Assembly (NCBI GenBank): GCA_029204225.1
Contig: CM055095.1
Location: 20,203,348 to 20,267,347, forward strand
Direction of reading: 5' to 3'
From: Diphasiastrum complanatum
Taxonomy: Eukaryota; Streptophyta; Lycopodiopsida; Lycopodiales; Lycopodiaceae
DNA length: 64,000 bases
A program made the translations under genes and the position numbers. The first letter of the stretch is position 1. Each line of letters begins with the position of its first letter. The notes below the pieces were generated by a model. The model was not told the origin of the DNA and did not search any database. It was given only the letters and a program-made list of their open reading frames with translations. Below are positions 11,421-22,078 of the stretch, piece after piece.

Positions 11421-11571
11421 CCATGCTTAGCATAGGTGCTTATTAATTGTTTCTTTTCTATATTCTATATCTCCTATGCTAAGCATAGTTTTTTCTTTAT
11501 TTAATTTTTTCTTTTTATAAGTTAAGTCTCCTGTTCTATTTTATATTTTTTGTCTCCCATGCTAAGCATAG
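11421..11571. promoter_or_regulatory. Three palindrome copies in one intron
   Basis: Copies lie at 11421-11436 (ccatgcttagcatagg), 11473-11489 (cctatgctaagcatagt) and 11557-11571 (ccatgctaagcatag). All are inside the probable intron bounded by a gtattt donor near 11407 and a ttttcag acceptor near 11586 of the ParB/methyltransferase-like gene. Here the centre base is A or T, whereas C or G dominates in the main array. Confidence 0.65.
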
Positions 11572-12289
11572 CTTTTTCCTTTTCAGTCTCCCGAAGACCA
11601 AAAAAAACAAAGTCCTTCCAGAGCAATTCAAGAGACATATTCTGAAGGCAAAAGCAGAAAAAAGGGACAGGGAGATATTGGCACGAGGTGAGACCATTGC
11701 GGAGGAGGATCCATTAGAGACCTACCTTCCCAAAAGTGTCGATGATCAACCATGCTTTTACTCTGTTGAGGAGGGTGATTGAAGAGAAATTTCAAAAAAA
11801 ATTAAGAAAAAGACCTTATACACTCTACATCGCCGATATACCATATGGATTTCAAATGAAGGAATCATTAAATGATGATACTCCTTTCAAATTCACTGAA
11901 ATCCATAGTTTTATGCAGGGCTTTCTTGAAGTCACAACTTCTCCAATTTGGAGACTTGTTATTTTTCATTCTTCTTGGCAATCAGCATCAGTACAGAAAG
12001 TTCTACTAACTTTCTGTATTGCGAGAATAGAGAATGTTGTGTGGTAAGTTCTTAAGTTCCTGAATTATCAATTCGTATTTTAATTCATAATTTTATTTTA
12101 AATTTTTTATTTTAAGATTAAAATTTTAAATTTATTTTACTTGTAATATTTCATGTCATGTACAAGCCCAATGTCAGGAACTCGGGAGGAGCTCAACTTT
12201 GCAATGAAATAGAATACATAACCATCGGTTATTATTCTTTGGATGGCAAACTATTAGCAACTGTGCTAACACAGAGAAAAAAAATAAAA

Positions 12290-12825
12290 AAATAATAATA
12301 AAACTCCGTGGCATGTGTTTTGTAAGACCACGTATGAGCATCTGTCAATAAACTTCAAGCCATGGCATGTGTTTTGTAAGTCCATGAGTAGAAGCTTAAA
12401 TAATAATAAAATAGCTTGAACTTAGAATTAGAACTTACTTAGAAAACTTAAGATTAGAAATATTTTATCTTAAGTTTTCCTAAGTTAAGAAATTTGAAGT
12501 TCTAAATCCTAAGTTAGAAGTTCTTGAAAGGCTAGAAATAGATTAGTCCCATAAGTTGGTAGACACTTATGGAAGACCCTTCTTGCCATAAAAGGAGAGG
12601 TATTTGTATTGTAACCAACACTTTTGAGATTAAGCCATCTTGCTCTCTATTTTGGAGAATTATCATTCTATGTCATTTGTGTTCCCTTTGGGAAGGTGCA
12701 TAGCTTGAGGGAAGGTGCTCGGGTCTCCTCTTGCCTCCTTTTCATCGGTTTATTGTGGCATGTTCTTTATTGCTTATTTACCTAATATTAGCTGCAATAT
12801 CATTTTATTACCCTTTGGGTGTTAA
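12290..12825 (+). mobile_element. Possible solo LTR or short insertion in the methyltransferase-like gene
   Basis: The methyltransferase-like frame fades after about 12260. The next 500 bp differ in character: a repeated phrase tggcatgtgttttgtaag (about 12308 and 12364), then sequence resembling an LTR promoter and leader (ccataaaaggagaggta, tgtaaccaacacttttgaga, ctctctattttgg). The frame of an acidic C-terminal tail resumes after a ttttgtcag acceptor near 12851. No target-site duplication or clear TG...CA ends were identified, so the limits are approximate. Confidence 0.35.
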
Positions 12826-13104
12826 GTAATGAAATCTCTTTCAATTTTGTCAGATGAATTATCTGAGGTGGGAAAGGGTTTGGACAACGAGGATACAATA
12901 ATTCTCTTGTCCAAGGAACCTCAGCCTCCTGCTAACGGAAAAGTAGGCGACACAGGAGAATTTGCTGATGTCTTGGTTCAAGATTACAATGTAATAACTG
13001 TAGTCGAGGAAATTGTAGAAGAGGTGCCACTTGATAGTACAGTGGCTACTCAAGAAAAAGCAAAAGAAAAAGATGTAAATGACATCGATGATTTTTGGGA
13101 ATAG

Positions 13105-14297
13105 AAAATTCTCTTTTGTTTTAAAGAATAATTGTGTTTATTTCTTTTTATGTATTGTGTTTTGAATTTTTTTTTATTGATTTAATATTTTTAAATTTGT
13201 TTTTTAACAATTTGAAATTTAGAATTTGAGATATTTTAAAAATTTTAACATTGATAATTATTACCAAAAATTAAAATTGTAACGATTTGTCAAGTTTACA
13301 ATATTTTAATTTTAGATGTGTTTTTATAATATTTTTTGTAAAAAAGATATTGTTAAAAATTATAAGAAATGAAAAAAAATTAGATTTTTTTCGAAGTGAT
13401 TTAAATATTTTCACAAATAGTTTAATCTCGATTATTGTAAAGTAATTTTATTTGCGTTTATTTAATGTTTAAATATTTAATAAACTAACGTGGGTATAAG
13501 AAAAGATTTTCAAAATTTAAAATTTTAAAAAATATTGATTCAAATTTTTAACATAATTTAAAAACTTTTGTTTCTAGTAAGCAAAAAATATTTTTTAGAT
13601 ATTTTAGTGGTTGTGTATCTAATGATTTTATTATGAATAGTATTATTATTTAATATAAGTTAATTTTAAGTTATTTATAAAAATCTATTGACCAAATTTT
13701 TGTAGCTTAAATTATTTTCTTGCAAAATACAACATTTTTTTAATGTTACAATATATTTATTTGAAGCATTTTAAATTTGGATACTTTTTAAAAAAATTAA
13801 TAAATTTAAAAAAAATTGGGTCTTCAATTCATTTCTCTTTTCTTTGGTCATCATATTTGTTTTGTCAAGCTATTGTAAAATCATAAGCTCTGTTGTTGAT
13901 CATGTGGAGGATGTCCAAAAGGCGAGCAAGAAAGAGCGAGCGCGAGCGAGCAGTTTTTGGCCAACATAAAAAAAATGTAGAAACTATGACAACGAGAAAT
14001 GTCAAGACCTTTTAATAACTTGATTCGAATATAAAACCATAAAAATGGATCATGAATTATCTATAAAGTCTATAATTGCTTGTCTTAAACACTCAATAAG
14101 ATCTTACAAGTAGTTACAATGATATTAGCAGTCACACATACCAATTAAAAATAAATTGAGTAATCAACTCATAAGTTCATAAGAGAAGACATAGATTCAT
14201 GAGATACTTGATTTCTACATTATTAATGATGCTATATATGCTCTCGTACTAAGCCAAAGATCAGGTTTCGCTGCCAGTCATGCCACATTAATCATAT
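13105..14297. other. Very AT-rich non-coding stretch
   Basis: Long T- and A-runs and no ORF of note. A GC-richer spot at 13918-13953 (gcgagcaagaaagagcgagcgcgagcgagc) is a low-complexity purine-rich run. No terminal inverted repeat matching the far side of the 4.6-13.1 kb module was seen. Confidence 0.5.
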
Positions 14298-15170
14298 TCA
14301 TCCACCGTAAGTAATTAGCGTATCTAGGGTGTATCCCTTTGGTGAGAAAGTGCTAGGTTCAGTATCCGAATCTAGTTGACACGTGTGCCCAACCGTACAG
14401 TCAATTGTGGCTAATACTTCTGTCCATCGTACAATGTTCATTTGAGAATTATAATGAACACCTTTGATTGGATTAGGGAAATCAATATTATCATCTGTGG
14501 TAAAGGAGTCGTCATCAGCTTTGGGAATAATAGGGTTCACCGTCCAAGTGGTTGGATCCACCTTAACTGCATGTTCTCTATTTTCTAAGGTGAGTTTCTT
14601 GTTCCTCAGTTGTGAACCACTTGCGTGACTCTCAACCAAGGCCTTCCTAGTAGAACTCGATAGGCGGAAGGAGATTCAGAGATTTTCATCACCACAAAGG
14701 TGATCACAAATTGCACTCCCACTATCTTCACTGGAATATCTTTAACTACACCTTTTGGTCTTATACAAGACTAGTCAGCTAATCTGATTGCAAATTTTTC
14801 CGACTTCAACCCTTGTAGGCCCCATTTTTTATACAAGGCAGTGGAGATTAGATTGACCCTAGATCCTCCATCTACAACTGCCGCTTAATCCTGTATTGCT
14901 TATGCCTGATTAGCAAAGTGATGTTGTGTTGTTCACTCTCCCACACTGCTGCAATATTACTATGCCTAGGCTTCTTGTATCCAATGGCAGATTCTCGTCT
15001 TGTGATCATGTACCATCGATTGTTACTATGGCCTTCTTTTCCTTCAATTGTTTAGGTTCAGTTTCAAGAGACTTGGCATTTTGCGAGTAAATTGGCTACA
15101 AGTTCCACGAGTTTTTCTTGAATGGTACTACTAGCAAATGATAGCATATGGCATGCTATCATTTATCGGT
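14298..15170 (-). pseudogene. Ty3/gypsy protease-region fragment
   Basis: A leftward open stretch (14639-14298) contains VKVDPTTWTVNPIIPKADDDS and EVLATIDCTVGHTC. It resembles the stretch at 47749-47081 of the gypsy element in this window (TDIINWGHALATVDCADSNRC). Upstream, at about 14880-14640 in broken frames, AVVDGGSRVNLIS resembles a retroviral-type aspartic protease box (compare ILDSGSGVNIM at 48322-47846) and is followed by a phrase resembling VVKDIPVKIVG. This is the protease-to-RT linker of a gypsy relative with no RT left. It is a fragment with stops and frame breaks. Confidence 0.55.
15136..15164. repeat. 12-bp perfect hairpin
   Basis: aaatgatagcat and atgctatcattt form a perfect 12-bp stem around a 5-base loop (atggc). 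It lies in non-coding DNA beside the gypsy fragment. The function is unknown. Confidence 0.7.
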
Positions 15171-15502
15171 AGATTGATTATACTAATCCATGTTTAATAA
15201 ATCCTATGAAGTACATTTTTTAAATCCATTAAATACCACCAAATACCACACAATCATACATTAAAATCATTCACTCAGAAATGAAAAAGGAAATGTAAAT
15301 ATGATTTCTTGAGTAACGCCACCACTGTACTCCAATACATTTTTGCAATAGCTATTTGAAAACTATCTATGATATGCCCTTTGTCAAAATTGTTCCAAAA
15401 ATGTAAAAGAGACTATCACACGCCTGTCACATATCCTTACTTTAAAAGTACACCCCCAGGGATTAGACGCAAAACTCTGGAAAAATATCACGATACTTTG
15501 AT

Positions 15503-15862
15503 GTGACTTCCTCCAAAATGCAGGCTTTCAATTCGATCACCCTTTTTATTCTTTCTTTGGCAGCTACCAAGATGGAATTTCATCTTCTTGTCTTTCCATT
15601 TTTTGTTGCTGTCGAGAATGTTTCAGTTGATGATTCATTTTGGAGAATTGTTGACGGGTTGGGGTTTACATGTCCCATGGTTTCCAATATGTACCCGCCC
15701 TTGTTCAGTATGTCAATATCATCTTGAGTAAGAGACATTCTAGAAAAGACACTCCATTGTTTCTCATTTGTTGATGGACTTTTGTTTTGCTGCCATGTGT
15801 GTGTAACATCTGAAGGGGAAAACCACATATATTGCAATTTCTCGCCATTTTGATGTTGGTGG
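15503..15862 (-). pseudogene. Unrecognised ORF piece flanking the copia insertion
   Basis: A leftward frame (15837-15580, possibly continuing to about 15500) contains SPSDVTHTWQQNK, QWSVFSRMSLTQDDIDILN and GYILETMGHVNPNPS. Its composition is protein-like and not repetitive, but I do not recognise a family. It abuts the left LTR of the copia element. Another leftward piece (22272-22079) abuts the opposite end and stops at a possible splice donor. Both could be parts of one former gene split by the insertion, but that is unproven. Confidence 0.3.
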
Positions 15863-16714
15863 TGTCAATTTTCAAAGAAAGAGGACAAATATTGATTGTA
15901 CAATCAATCATTAGGAGTTATTGATTGCTTAATCCAAGTTCTATATGATCTATCAAGTTCTAGGTGTTAGATCTTGATCTAGATGCTTTACACTATGATT
16001 TAAGCAAGAGCAATGGATCAAATGATAAAAAACATGGATGGGCGGCCTCACACATGTGGAGGACAGTACCAGTACAGCCTGTTTACAGAGAGTAAAGTAC
16101 AGTAACTTACAAATGCATTTCATTCATCAAGACAAATGTGGAAATCTCAACAAAACTAGAATTTGCCAATGTCACATCAACTTCTCATTGAAATGGTTGA
16201 TCACTTTATAGATCAAGTACATCCATGACCTGTGTACTGTCCAACAAGCCTTCACACGTGAGAAGAGTGCCTAGTCATCCATATCCACCAATGGGAGCCA
16301 TATGTGCTCATTTCCCAAAGTTGACTATTCTCTTTGGCTAGAAAACAAAAAGCTAGTCTTCCACATTTATAGGAATATTCCCTATAAAATAGGATCTAAT
16401 GGAATCTTCCTATCTTATCTTCTAGAAGCTTATCCACACGTGTGAATGGTATCTTGACATGTGTGAGTAATATCTCATTCACATGGAAGTCCAATCTATT
16501 TACACAAAGTTTGACCAATTTGACCATTTTCAAGATTCTACTCAAAGGTCAATTTCACACTAGTGTAGATCGAGCTAAAATCAATCTAACTTTATAAAAA
16601 TGACTTATTTACATTCTTTCACATGTGATAATAGACTCCACACATGTGAGATCCTATCAAGATCAAATAACTTGAGATCTACAAGTTACATCAAGTTGGA
16701 AGTGATATTTTAAC
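15863..16714 (-). repeat. 3' LTR of the copia element
   Basis: On the plus strand it runs from TGTCAATTTT to TTTTAACA, so the transcribed strand starts TGTTAAAATATC and ends AAAATTGACA with the usual TG...CA ends. It contains repeated cacacgtgtg-type E-box-like palindromes and a direct match to the right LTR over nearly its whole length. Confidence 0.85.
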
Positions 16715-16727
16715 ACTCCTCCTCACT
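16715..16727 (-). other. Polypurine tract of the copia element
   Basis: On the minus strand aagtgaggaggag lies directly before the 3' LTR start (TGTTAAAATATC), where second-strand DNA synthesis would be primed. Confidence 0.75.
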
Positions 16728-16728
16728 T

Positions 16729-18667
16729 CTAACTTGGCAAGTCTAATGTACATATATCTACAACTCCAAGAGCATCTCTTAACTTGAAAAATGAATCTTT
16801 AGCCAAAGGTTTGGTCAAGATATCAGCTATGCACTCGGATGAAGGCACATGATGAAGTTGAACCTCCTTGGATTGCACCTTCTCCCTCACAAAGTGATCA
16901 ACTATCTCAATATGCTTTGTTCTAGCATGGAAGATCGGATTGGTAGCAATTTGTTGAGAAGCTTGATTGTCACAATATATGCAAGGGACCTTCTTGGCCT
17001 TTAGCACTTGAAGCTCCACAAAAAGTCTTCTTAGCCATAGGAGTTCTTTGGTTGTTGAAGTCAATGCCTTGTACTCTCGGCTTCACAAGAGGAAAGAGAA
17101 ATTGTATCTTGCTTTTTGGAAAGCCAAGATATCACTCCTCCACAAAGAAAAGTGACAAATGCACTTATGGATCTTCTATCCATCTTATCTCCTACAAAAT
17201 TTGAATCCGAAAATGCTCTCAAGTACAAGTTAGATCCTTGATAGAGAATGCCAAAAAATCTAGTAGAAGAGACATATCTAAGCACTCTCATGGCACTTTT
17301 CCAATGATGCATCAAGGGACCTTGCATATATTGACTTAACTTGCTTACACTATAACTCAAATCTCGTCTAATGATTGTCAAATAGATTAAGGAGCCTATT
17401 AGCTTCCCAAAGAGTGTGATGTCCTCAAAGGATTCTTTATCACAATCATTAGTAACTTTACAAGCTTGCTCCATAGGGGTGTCAATCCCTTTACAATCTT
17501 TCATGCCAAACATTCCAAGAATGGAGGTAGCATACTTTGATTGACTTATAAAAGTAAAATCACTACCTCTAGTAACTTCTATTCCAAGTATGAACATAAG
17601 AAGTCCTAGACCTACCATCTTGAATTCACTAGACAAGGAAACTTTAACATTTCTTATGCCTTCACCATTATTTCCTGTCAATATGATATCATCAACATAA
17701 AGTACTAAAATGATGATCTTTCCATCATTACATTTGATGTACAAAGAAAGCTCATAAGAACTAATCACAAAGCCAAGAGAGTAGAGAAAATCATGCAACC
17801 TAGAGTACCAAGCTCTAGGTGCTTGCTTCAAGCCATATAGGCTCTTCTTTAAGTGGCAAACCTTTTCCTCCTCACCATCCTTGATGAAACCCTCGAGTTG
17901 CAACATGTATATTTCCTCCTCCAAGTAGCCATTCAAAAAGCATTTGTCACATACATTTGATAGAGATTCCACTTAAATAAAGAAACAATACAAATGATCA
18001 ATCTAATGGGTACAAGTTTTGCTACAAGAGCTAATGTTTCTTCATAATCTATGCCTTTAGTTTGAAGAAACCCCTTAGCAACCAATCTAGCTTTGTACTT
18101 ACTTATAGATCCATCTCGATTGTACTTTAATCTATAGATCCACTTACATGCAAGTGGCTTCTTCCCATATGGAAGGTGTACAAGATTCCAAGTTTGATTA
18201 TCTATCAAAGCATCAAACTCTACTTGCATTGCATCTCTCCAAACTTGTGATCTACTTGCATCTTCATAACATGATGGCTCATCAAGCATTGTGGTTAGAA
18301 AGGAGTAGGAGGTAGAAGGAGATGTGTCTTCCCTTTGCTTCCCTTTCTCAAAGTATGTGAGCCTTGGAGGCTCGGCCTTGATCCTTGTGGATCTTCTCAG
18401 CTCCTTTGGCACTTGATTTTGATCTTCCAAAAGATCATTTTCAAGAGGCTCCTCCTTGGGTGTTGCAAGATCTTCATCACCTAAGAGATTAGATGCATTT
18501 GGAGACAACTTGTAACCTTGAGATTCATCAACCAAGACATCCTTGCTAGCTTTTACTTTCTTTGAAAAAGGATAAAATATCCTATATCCTTTGCTATTTT
18601 CACTATAGCCTACAAATATTCCTTTGAAGTAAGTTGCATCGAATGTGGACATAACATATACATCCAA
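16729..18667 (-). pseudogene. Copia reverse transcriptase and RNase H
   Basis: Read leftward. The first piece (18667-17933) carries the end of the integrase/linker region (GIFVGYSENSKGYRIF) and the start of copia RT (WNLVHLPYGKKPLACKWIY, KARLVAKGF). The second (17972-17061) carries HLKKSLYGLKQAPRAWY, the catalytic YVDDIILTG box and the RNase H start (FSDSNFVGDKMDRRSISAF, SLSSCEAES). The last (17064-16729) carries the RNase H end (IYCDNQASQQIATNPIFHARTKHI, then ADILTKPL). The YVDD box is intact. Frames change near 17960 and 17062, so no single polyprotein can be read. Confidence 0.88.
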
Positions 18668-19519
18668 ATACTTTAAAATCTTTTACATTGGGTTTATTGC
18701 CAAACAAAGCTTGAATTGGTGAGATCCCACCAATAGCACTACTAGGAAGCCTATTACATAAGTAATTAGCACAAGTTATGGCCTCCCCCCAAAAAGTGAT
18801 GGGTAGAGATGCATCAAGTCTTAAAGACTTTGCACATTCACAAACACTCCTATTTTTCCTCTCGGCCACCCCATTTTGTTGTGGGGTGTAAGGACAAGTG
18901 AGTTCTCTCTTAATGCCATTGATCTCACAAAAGTCTCTCATTTGTTGGAGATATACTCTCCTCCATCATCACATCTTAGAACTTTAATGCAAGAACTAAG
19001 TTGCTTTTCCACTAGAGACTTAAACTTTAGAAAAGCTTCATATACAAGGCTTTTATTAGGCAATGATTCAATCCAAATTTATCTAGTACAATCATCAATA
19101 AAAGTCACATACATTAAAGCTACTCCATTACTTTCATGAGAAAAAGTATGTACATCCGAATGGATAAGATCTAAAGGTGAGGTATATCTTGTTAAAGATC
19201 TCTTGTAGGAAGTCTTGTGTGACTTTGCAAGGCCACATGCCTCACACACTTTGCCACACTTCTTGAAAGCTTTTGATAGGCCGAGAGCTAGCTCCTTTGA
19301 TGCCATGGATTCCATTGATTGAAGATTAGGATGGCCCAATCTTTTGTGCCAAAGCTCCACTTGAGTCAACTCCTCCCTAACCATATTCACACTTTCAATA
19401 GCCACATTAGCATCCAACTTGAAAAGCCTTCCTTGCTTAATGCCACTAGCTATGCACTTATCATTTTTCAAGATGGAACACACTCCATTCTTAAAATTTA
19501 CATCTAGTCCATTGTCCAT
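18603..19519 (-). pseudogene. Copia GAG-pre-integrase and integrase
   Basis: The leftward frame 19519-19079 carries the zinc-binding pre-integrase (LWHKRLGHPN and CEACGLAKSHK) and the first catalytic Asp region (DLIHSDV, then FIDDCTR). A broken stretch at 19079-18941 lost the middle of the domain. Frame 18941-18603 resumes with INGIKRELTCPYTPQQNGVAERKNR, which holds the final catalytic Glu, and FWGEAITCANYLCNRLP. Stops and a frame break separate the pieces. It would have inserted the cDNA into chromosomes. Confidence 0.85.
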
Positions 19520-20570
19520 TAATCAACACTAAGCAAGTTTTTTGTAATGGATGGAACATACAAAACATTATCAAGATCTATCCTTTTAGATGATCCTAAG
19601 CATAATGGAATAGATCCTATGCCATCTATCTTGTATTCTTGATCACTAGCAGTGTAGATTGATTTCTTAGAATCATTACAAGAAAGTAGATAACAAAAAT
19701 AATGCTTGTTGAATGACATGTGGGAACTAGCCCCACTACCAATCCACCATGTCTCTTGGCTTGATGTTGGTGTAGATGCTACCATCAAGGATGTGTTGAA
19801 GCCATCCTCTTCCTCCTCCCCTTGTCCAAGATTGCCTTGATCTTCATTCCCTTGTGCATTCCTCTTCTTATAGCATTCGGAAGCAAAGTGTCCTTTCTTC
19901 CCACAAAAGAGAAACTTCAACTTTGCTTTGTTCTTTTGCTTCCCTTTGGAGGTAGATCCTCCATCCTTTGCCTCGGCTTCCTTGCCTTGGATCTTCTTGA
20001 AAGGATGAGTCTTCTTCTTGCCTTTAGATGTGAAGTTTGCTTTCTCATCACCATTATGTAGTGATAAGGACCCCATTCTTGTTTTGAGGTGTAGAATCCT
20101 ACTCTCCTGGGCCACAAGAACATTATGCAATTTTTCAATCGATGGAAGTTGGTCTTGAATAGCAAAATTGAACTAGATTAGAGAACTCATCACGTAATCC
20201 TATCCAAAATTACCTGTACTAGTTCATTATCTTGGATCTTTTTCCCTATAGATCCCAGTTCTTTATTCAAGGATTTTATCTTTGGGACATACTCTTGTCC
20301 ATTTTCTCCACTTCCCCTCATGCTTTACAAGATCAAGTTTCTTAGCATAAGCACTCTTGAAGTGTTGTTGGATTCATAAATGTTCTTTAGTGAATCCCGA
20401 GCCTCTTTTGATGTGGTACAAGAAGCCACCTCCTTCAAAAGGTCATCGCTTACATTTAACTTCAAGCAATGTAGGGCTAATCTAACCTTCTTCTTGTACT
20501 TTAGTTGTTCTTGGGGAGCTTGAGGCTCTTCCTCAACTCCTAAGACAATATCAAAGAGATCATGAACCAC
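19519..20570 (-). pseudogene. Copia gag and protease
   Basis: The leftward piece 20570-20325 matches the gag UBN2 region (LVVHDLFDIV-type start, LHCLKLNVSDDLLKEV, SLKNIYESNNTSRVLMLRN). The piece 20130-19519 carries a basic linker, a degenerate zinc knuckle (FLFCGKKGHFASEC, in which the first Cys of CX2CX4HX4C is Phe) and the protease region WWIGSGASSHMS, where the usual catalytic Asp of DSG is Gly. Both changes suggest an inactive copy. A related gag phrase (EKLHSVLVAEECRMLHAKSRM) occurs in the rightward copia element at 49.5 kb. Confidence 0.85.
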
Positions 20571-21243
20571 TAGTAGTGATTACATTCTTACTTTCCAAAT
20601 GGAATAGTTTGTGGAAGTTAGTTTCTCACTAGATTCTAACATATATCCACCCATGGATGTCATTTTGAATGAAAGCCTATGAGATACACAAAGATCTCTT
20701 GATAAGGTATGATCTAAGATATACTTCTAGCTTTCAAAAAGCCTCTAATCTTGGCCCAATCAATCCTAGTTCAACTTGGATGATGGTATAATAGATCAAC
20801 TACAAATATCCTAGCAATTCACTCCTGAAAGAAATTGATTCTAGTTCAATTTGGTTTGATATTTCACACACACTTAGGATATGAACAAATCAGCCTTAAG
20901 GATCTGATCTAATGCTTCAAATGAATTTCTTCAATGACACAAATCACTATTTGACCATTAGCATTCAATAGATTGAACTTAGATCTAGACAATGCACTAA
21001 AAATCTTGAATTTTGGACTAGTATGCACTTTTTTGGATCAAGAACACTAATGGAAGTTAATTTGAAGGTTGATGTACAGTTTCACACGTGTGGACAGTAC
21101 TTCAGCATCCCACAAGTCGATCTTGACCAGAAACAATGATGTTACTTCTCTCCTTGAACTCGCCCTCTCAATTAGAACTCAAAAACAACAAATTGTCAAT
21201 GATTTCTCAAGTACTATTAATCATTTAGATCATTCTTAGACTT

Positions 21244-21256
21244 GGCTCTGATACCA
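21244..21256 (-). other. Primer-binding site (tRNA-Met type)
   Basis: On the minus strand TGGTATCAGAGCC directly follows the 5' LTR end (AATTGACA). It matches the well-known plant copia primer site, complementary to the initiator tRNA-Met 3' end. Confidence 0.85.
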
Positions 21257-22076
21257 TGTCAATTTTTTAGAGAAAAAAGACAAATATTGATTGTACTATC
21301 AATCATTAAGAGTTATTGATTGCTTAATCCAAGGATCTATCAAGTTCTAGGTGTTAGATCTTGATCTAGATGCTTTACACTATGATTTAAGCAAGAGCAA
21401 ATGATCATTTGATCAAAAACATGGATGGGCAGCCTCACACGTGTGGAGGATAGTACCAGTACGGCCTGTTTACAGAGAGTAAAGTACATTAACTTACAAA
21501 TGCATTTCATTCATCAACACTCAAGACAAATGTGGAAGTCACAACAAAACTAGAATTTGCCAATGTCACATCAACTTGTTATTGATTTGGTTGTCCCTTT
21601 ATAGATCAAGTAGTACATCCACGAGCTGTGTACTATCCAGCAGGCCTTCACACGTGTGAAGAGTGCCTAGTCATCTAGATCCACCAATGGGAGCCATATG
21701 TACTCATCTCCCAAAGTTGACTATTCTCTTTGGCTAGAAAACAAAAAGCTAGTCTTCCACATTTATAGGAATATTTCCTATAATAGAATCTAATGGAATC
21801 TTCCTATCTTATCTTCTAGAAGTTTATCCACACATGTGAATGGTGTCTTGACATGTGTGAGTAATAACTCATTCACATGGAAGTCCAATCTATTTACACA
21901 AAGTTTGACCAATTTGACCATTTTCAAGATTCTACTCAAAGGTCAATTCCACACTAGTGTAGATCAAGCTAAAATCAATCTAACTTTATAAAAATGACTT
22001 ATGTACATTCTTTCACACATGGGAACAGACTCCACACGTGTGAGATCCTATCAAGATCAAATAACTTGAGATCTAC
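21257..22076 (-). repeat. 5' LTR of the copia element, outer end truncated
   Basis: It matches the left LTR from TGTCAATTTT through ataacttgagatctac. The last 32 bp of the left copy (16683-16714, including the TG start of the transcribed strand) are missing here, and the sequence runs into ctccaacatgagtcacgc instead. No target-site duplication is therefore visible. Confidence 0.85.
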
Positions 22077-22078
22077 CT

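Larger units (their letters stand above)
9262..13104 (+). pseudogene. ParB-like / DNA methyltransferase-like fusion gene, damaged
   Basis: Start chosen at ATG 9262 (MSRISFK). Likely intron donors follow 9605 and 10800. In order: an N-terminal part (9262-9600); a Lys/Ser-rich linker (9770-10150); a ParB-like region (about 10160-10620) with TLILDINQCDRPLVDP, IVTPFVVLV, FFVLGEIHS and LLAWDHNIDQDYR, matching the order of ParB/Srx motifs (GEHR-like box, then the ENL-like helix); a helical segment ending at 11165; a segment LPKTKKNKVLPEQFKRHIL (11588 on); and a methyltransferase-like region (11800-12240) with ADIPYGFQ (DPPY-type motif IV) and WYKPN followed by EYITIGYY, as in beta-type N4/N6 amino-methyltransferases. 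An SAM-binding FxGxG motif was not found. An acidic tail ends at 13104 (DIDDFWE). In-frame stops, homopolymer frameshifts and an insertion at about 12.3-12.8 kb mark this copy as broken. Domain calls are by eye. Confidence 0.55.
15863..22076 (-). mobile_element. Ty1/copia LTR retrotransposon, leftward, decayed
   Basis: Both LTRs, a tRNA-Met-type primer site and a polypurine tract are present, with gag-protease-integrase-RT-RNase H in copia order between them, all read on the minus strand. The internal ORFs are broken by several stops and shifts, the protease active site is altered, and the right (5') LTR lacks about 32 bp of its outer end. The LTRs are still easily aligned but differ by indels and substitutions, so the insertion is not recent. 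Two further pieces of the same family occur at 27.0-28.8 kb and 56.8-57.2 kb. Confidence 0.9.
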
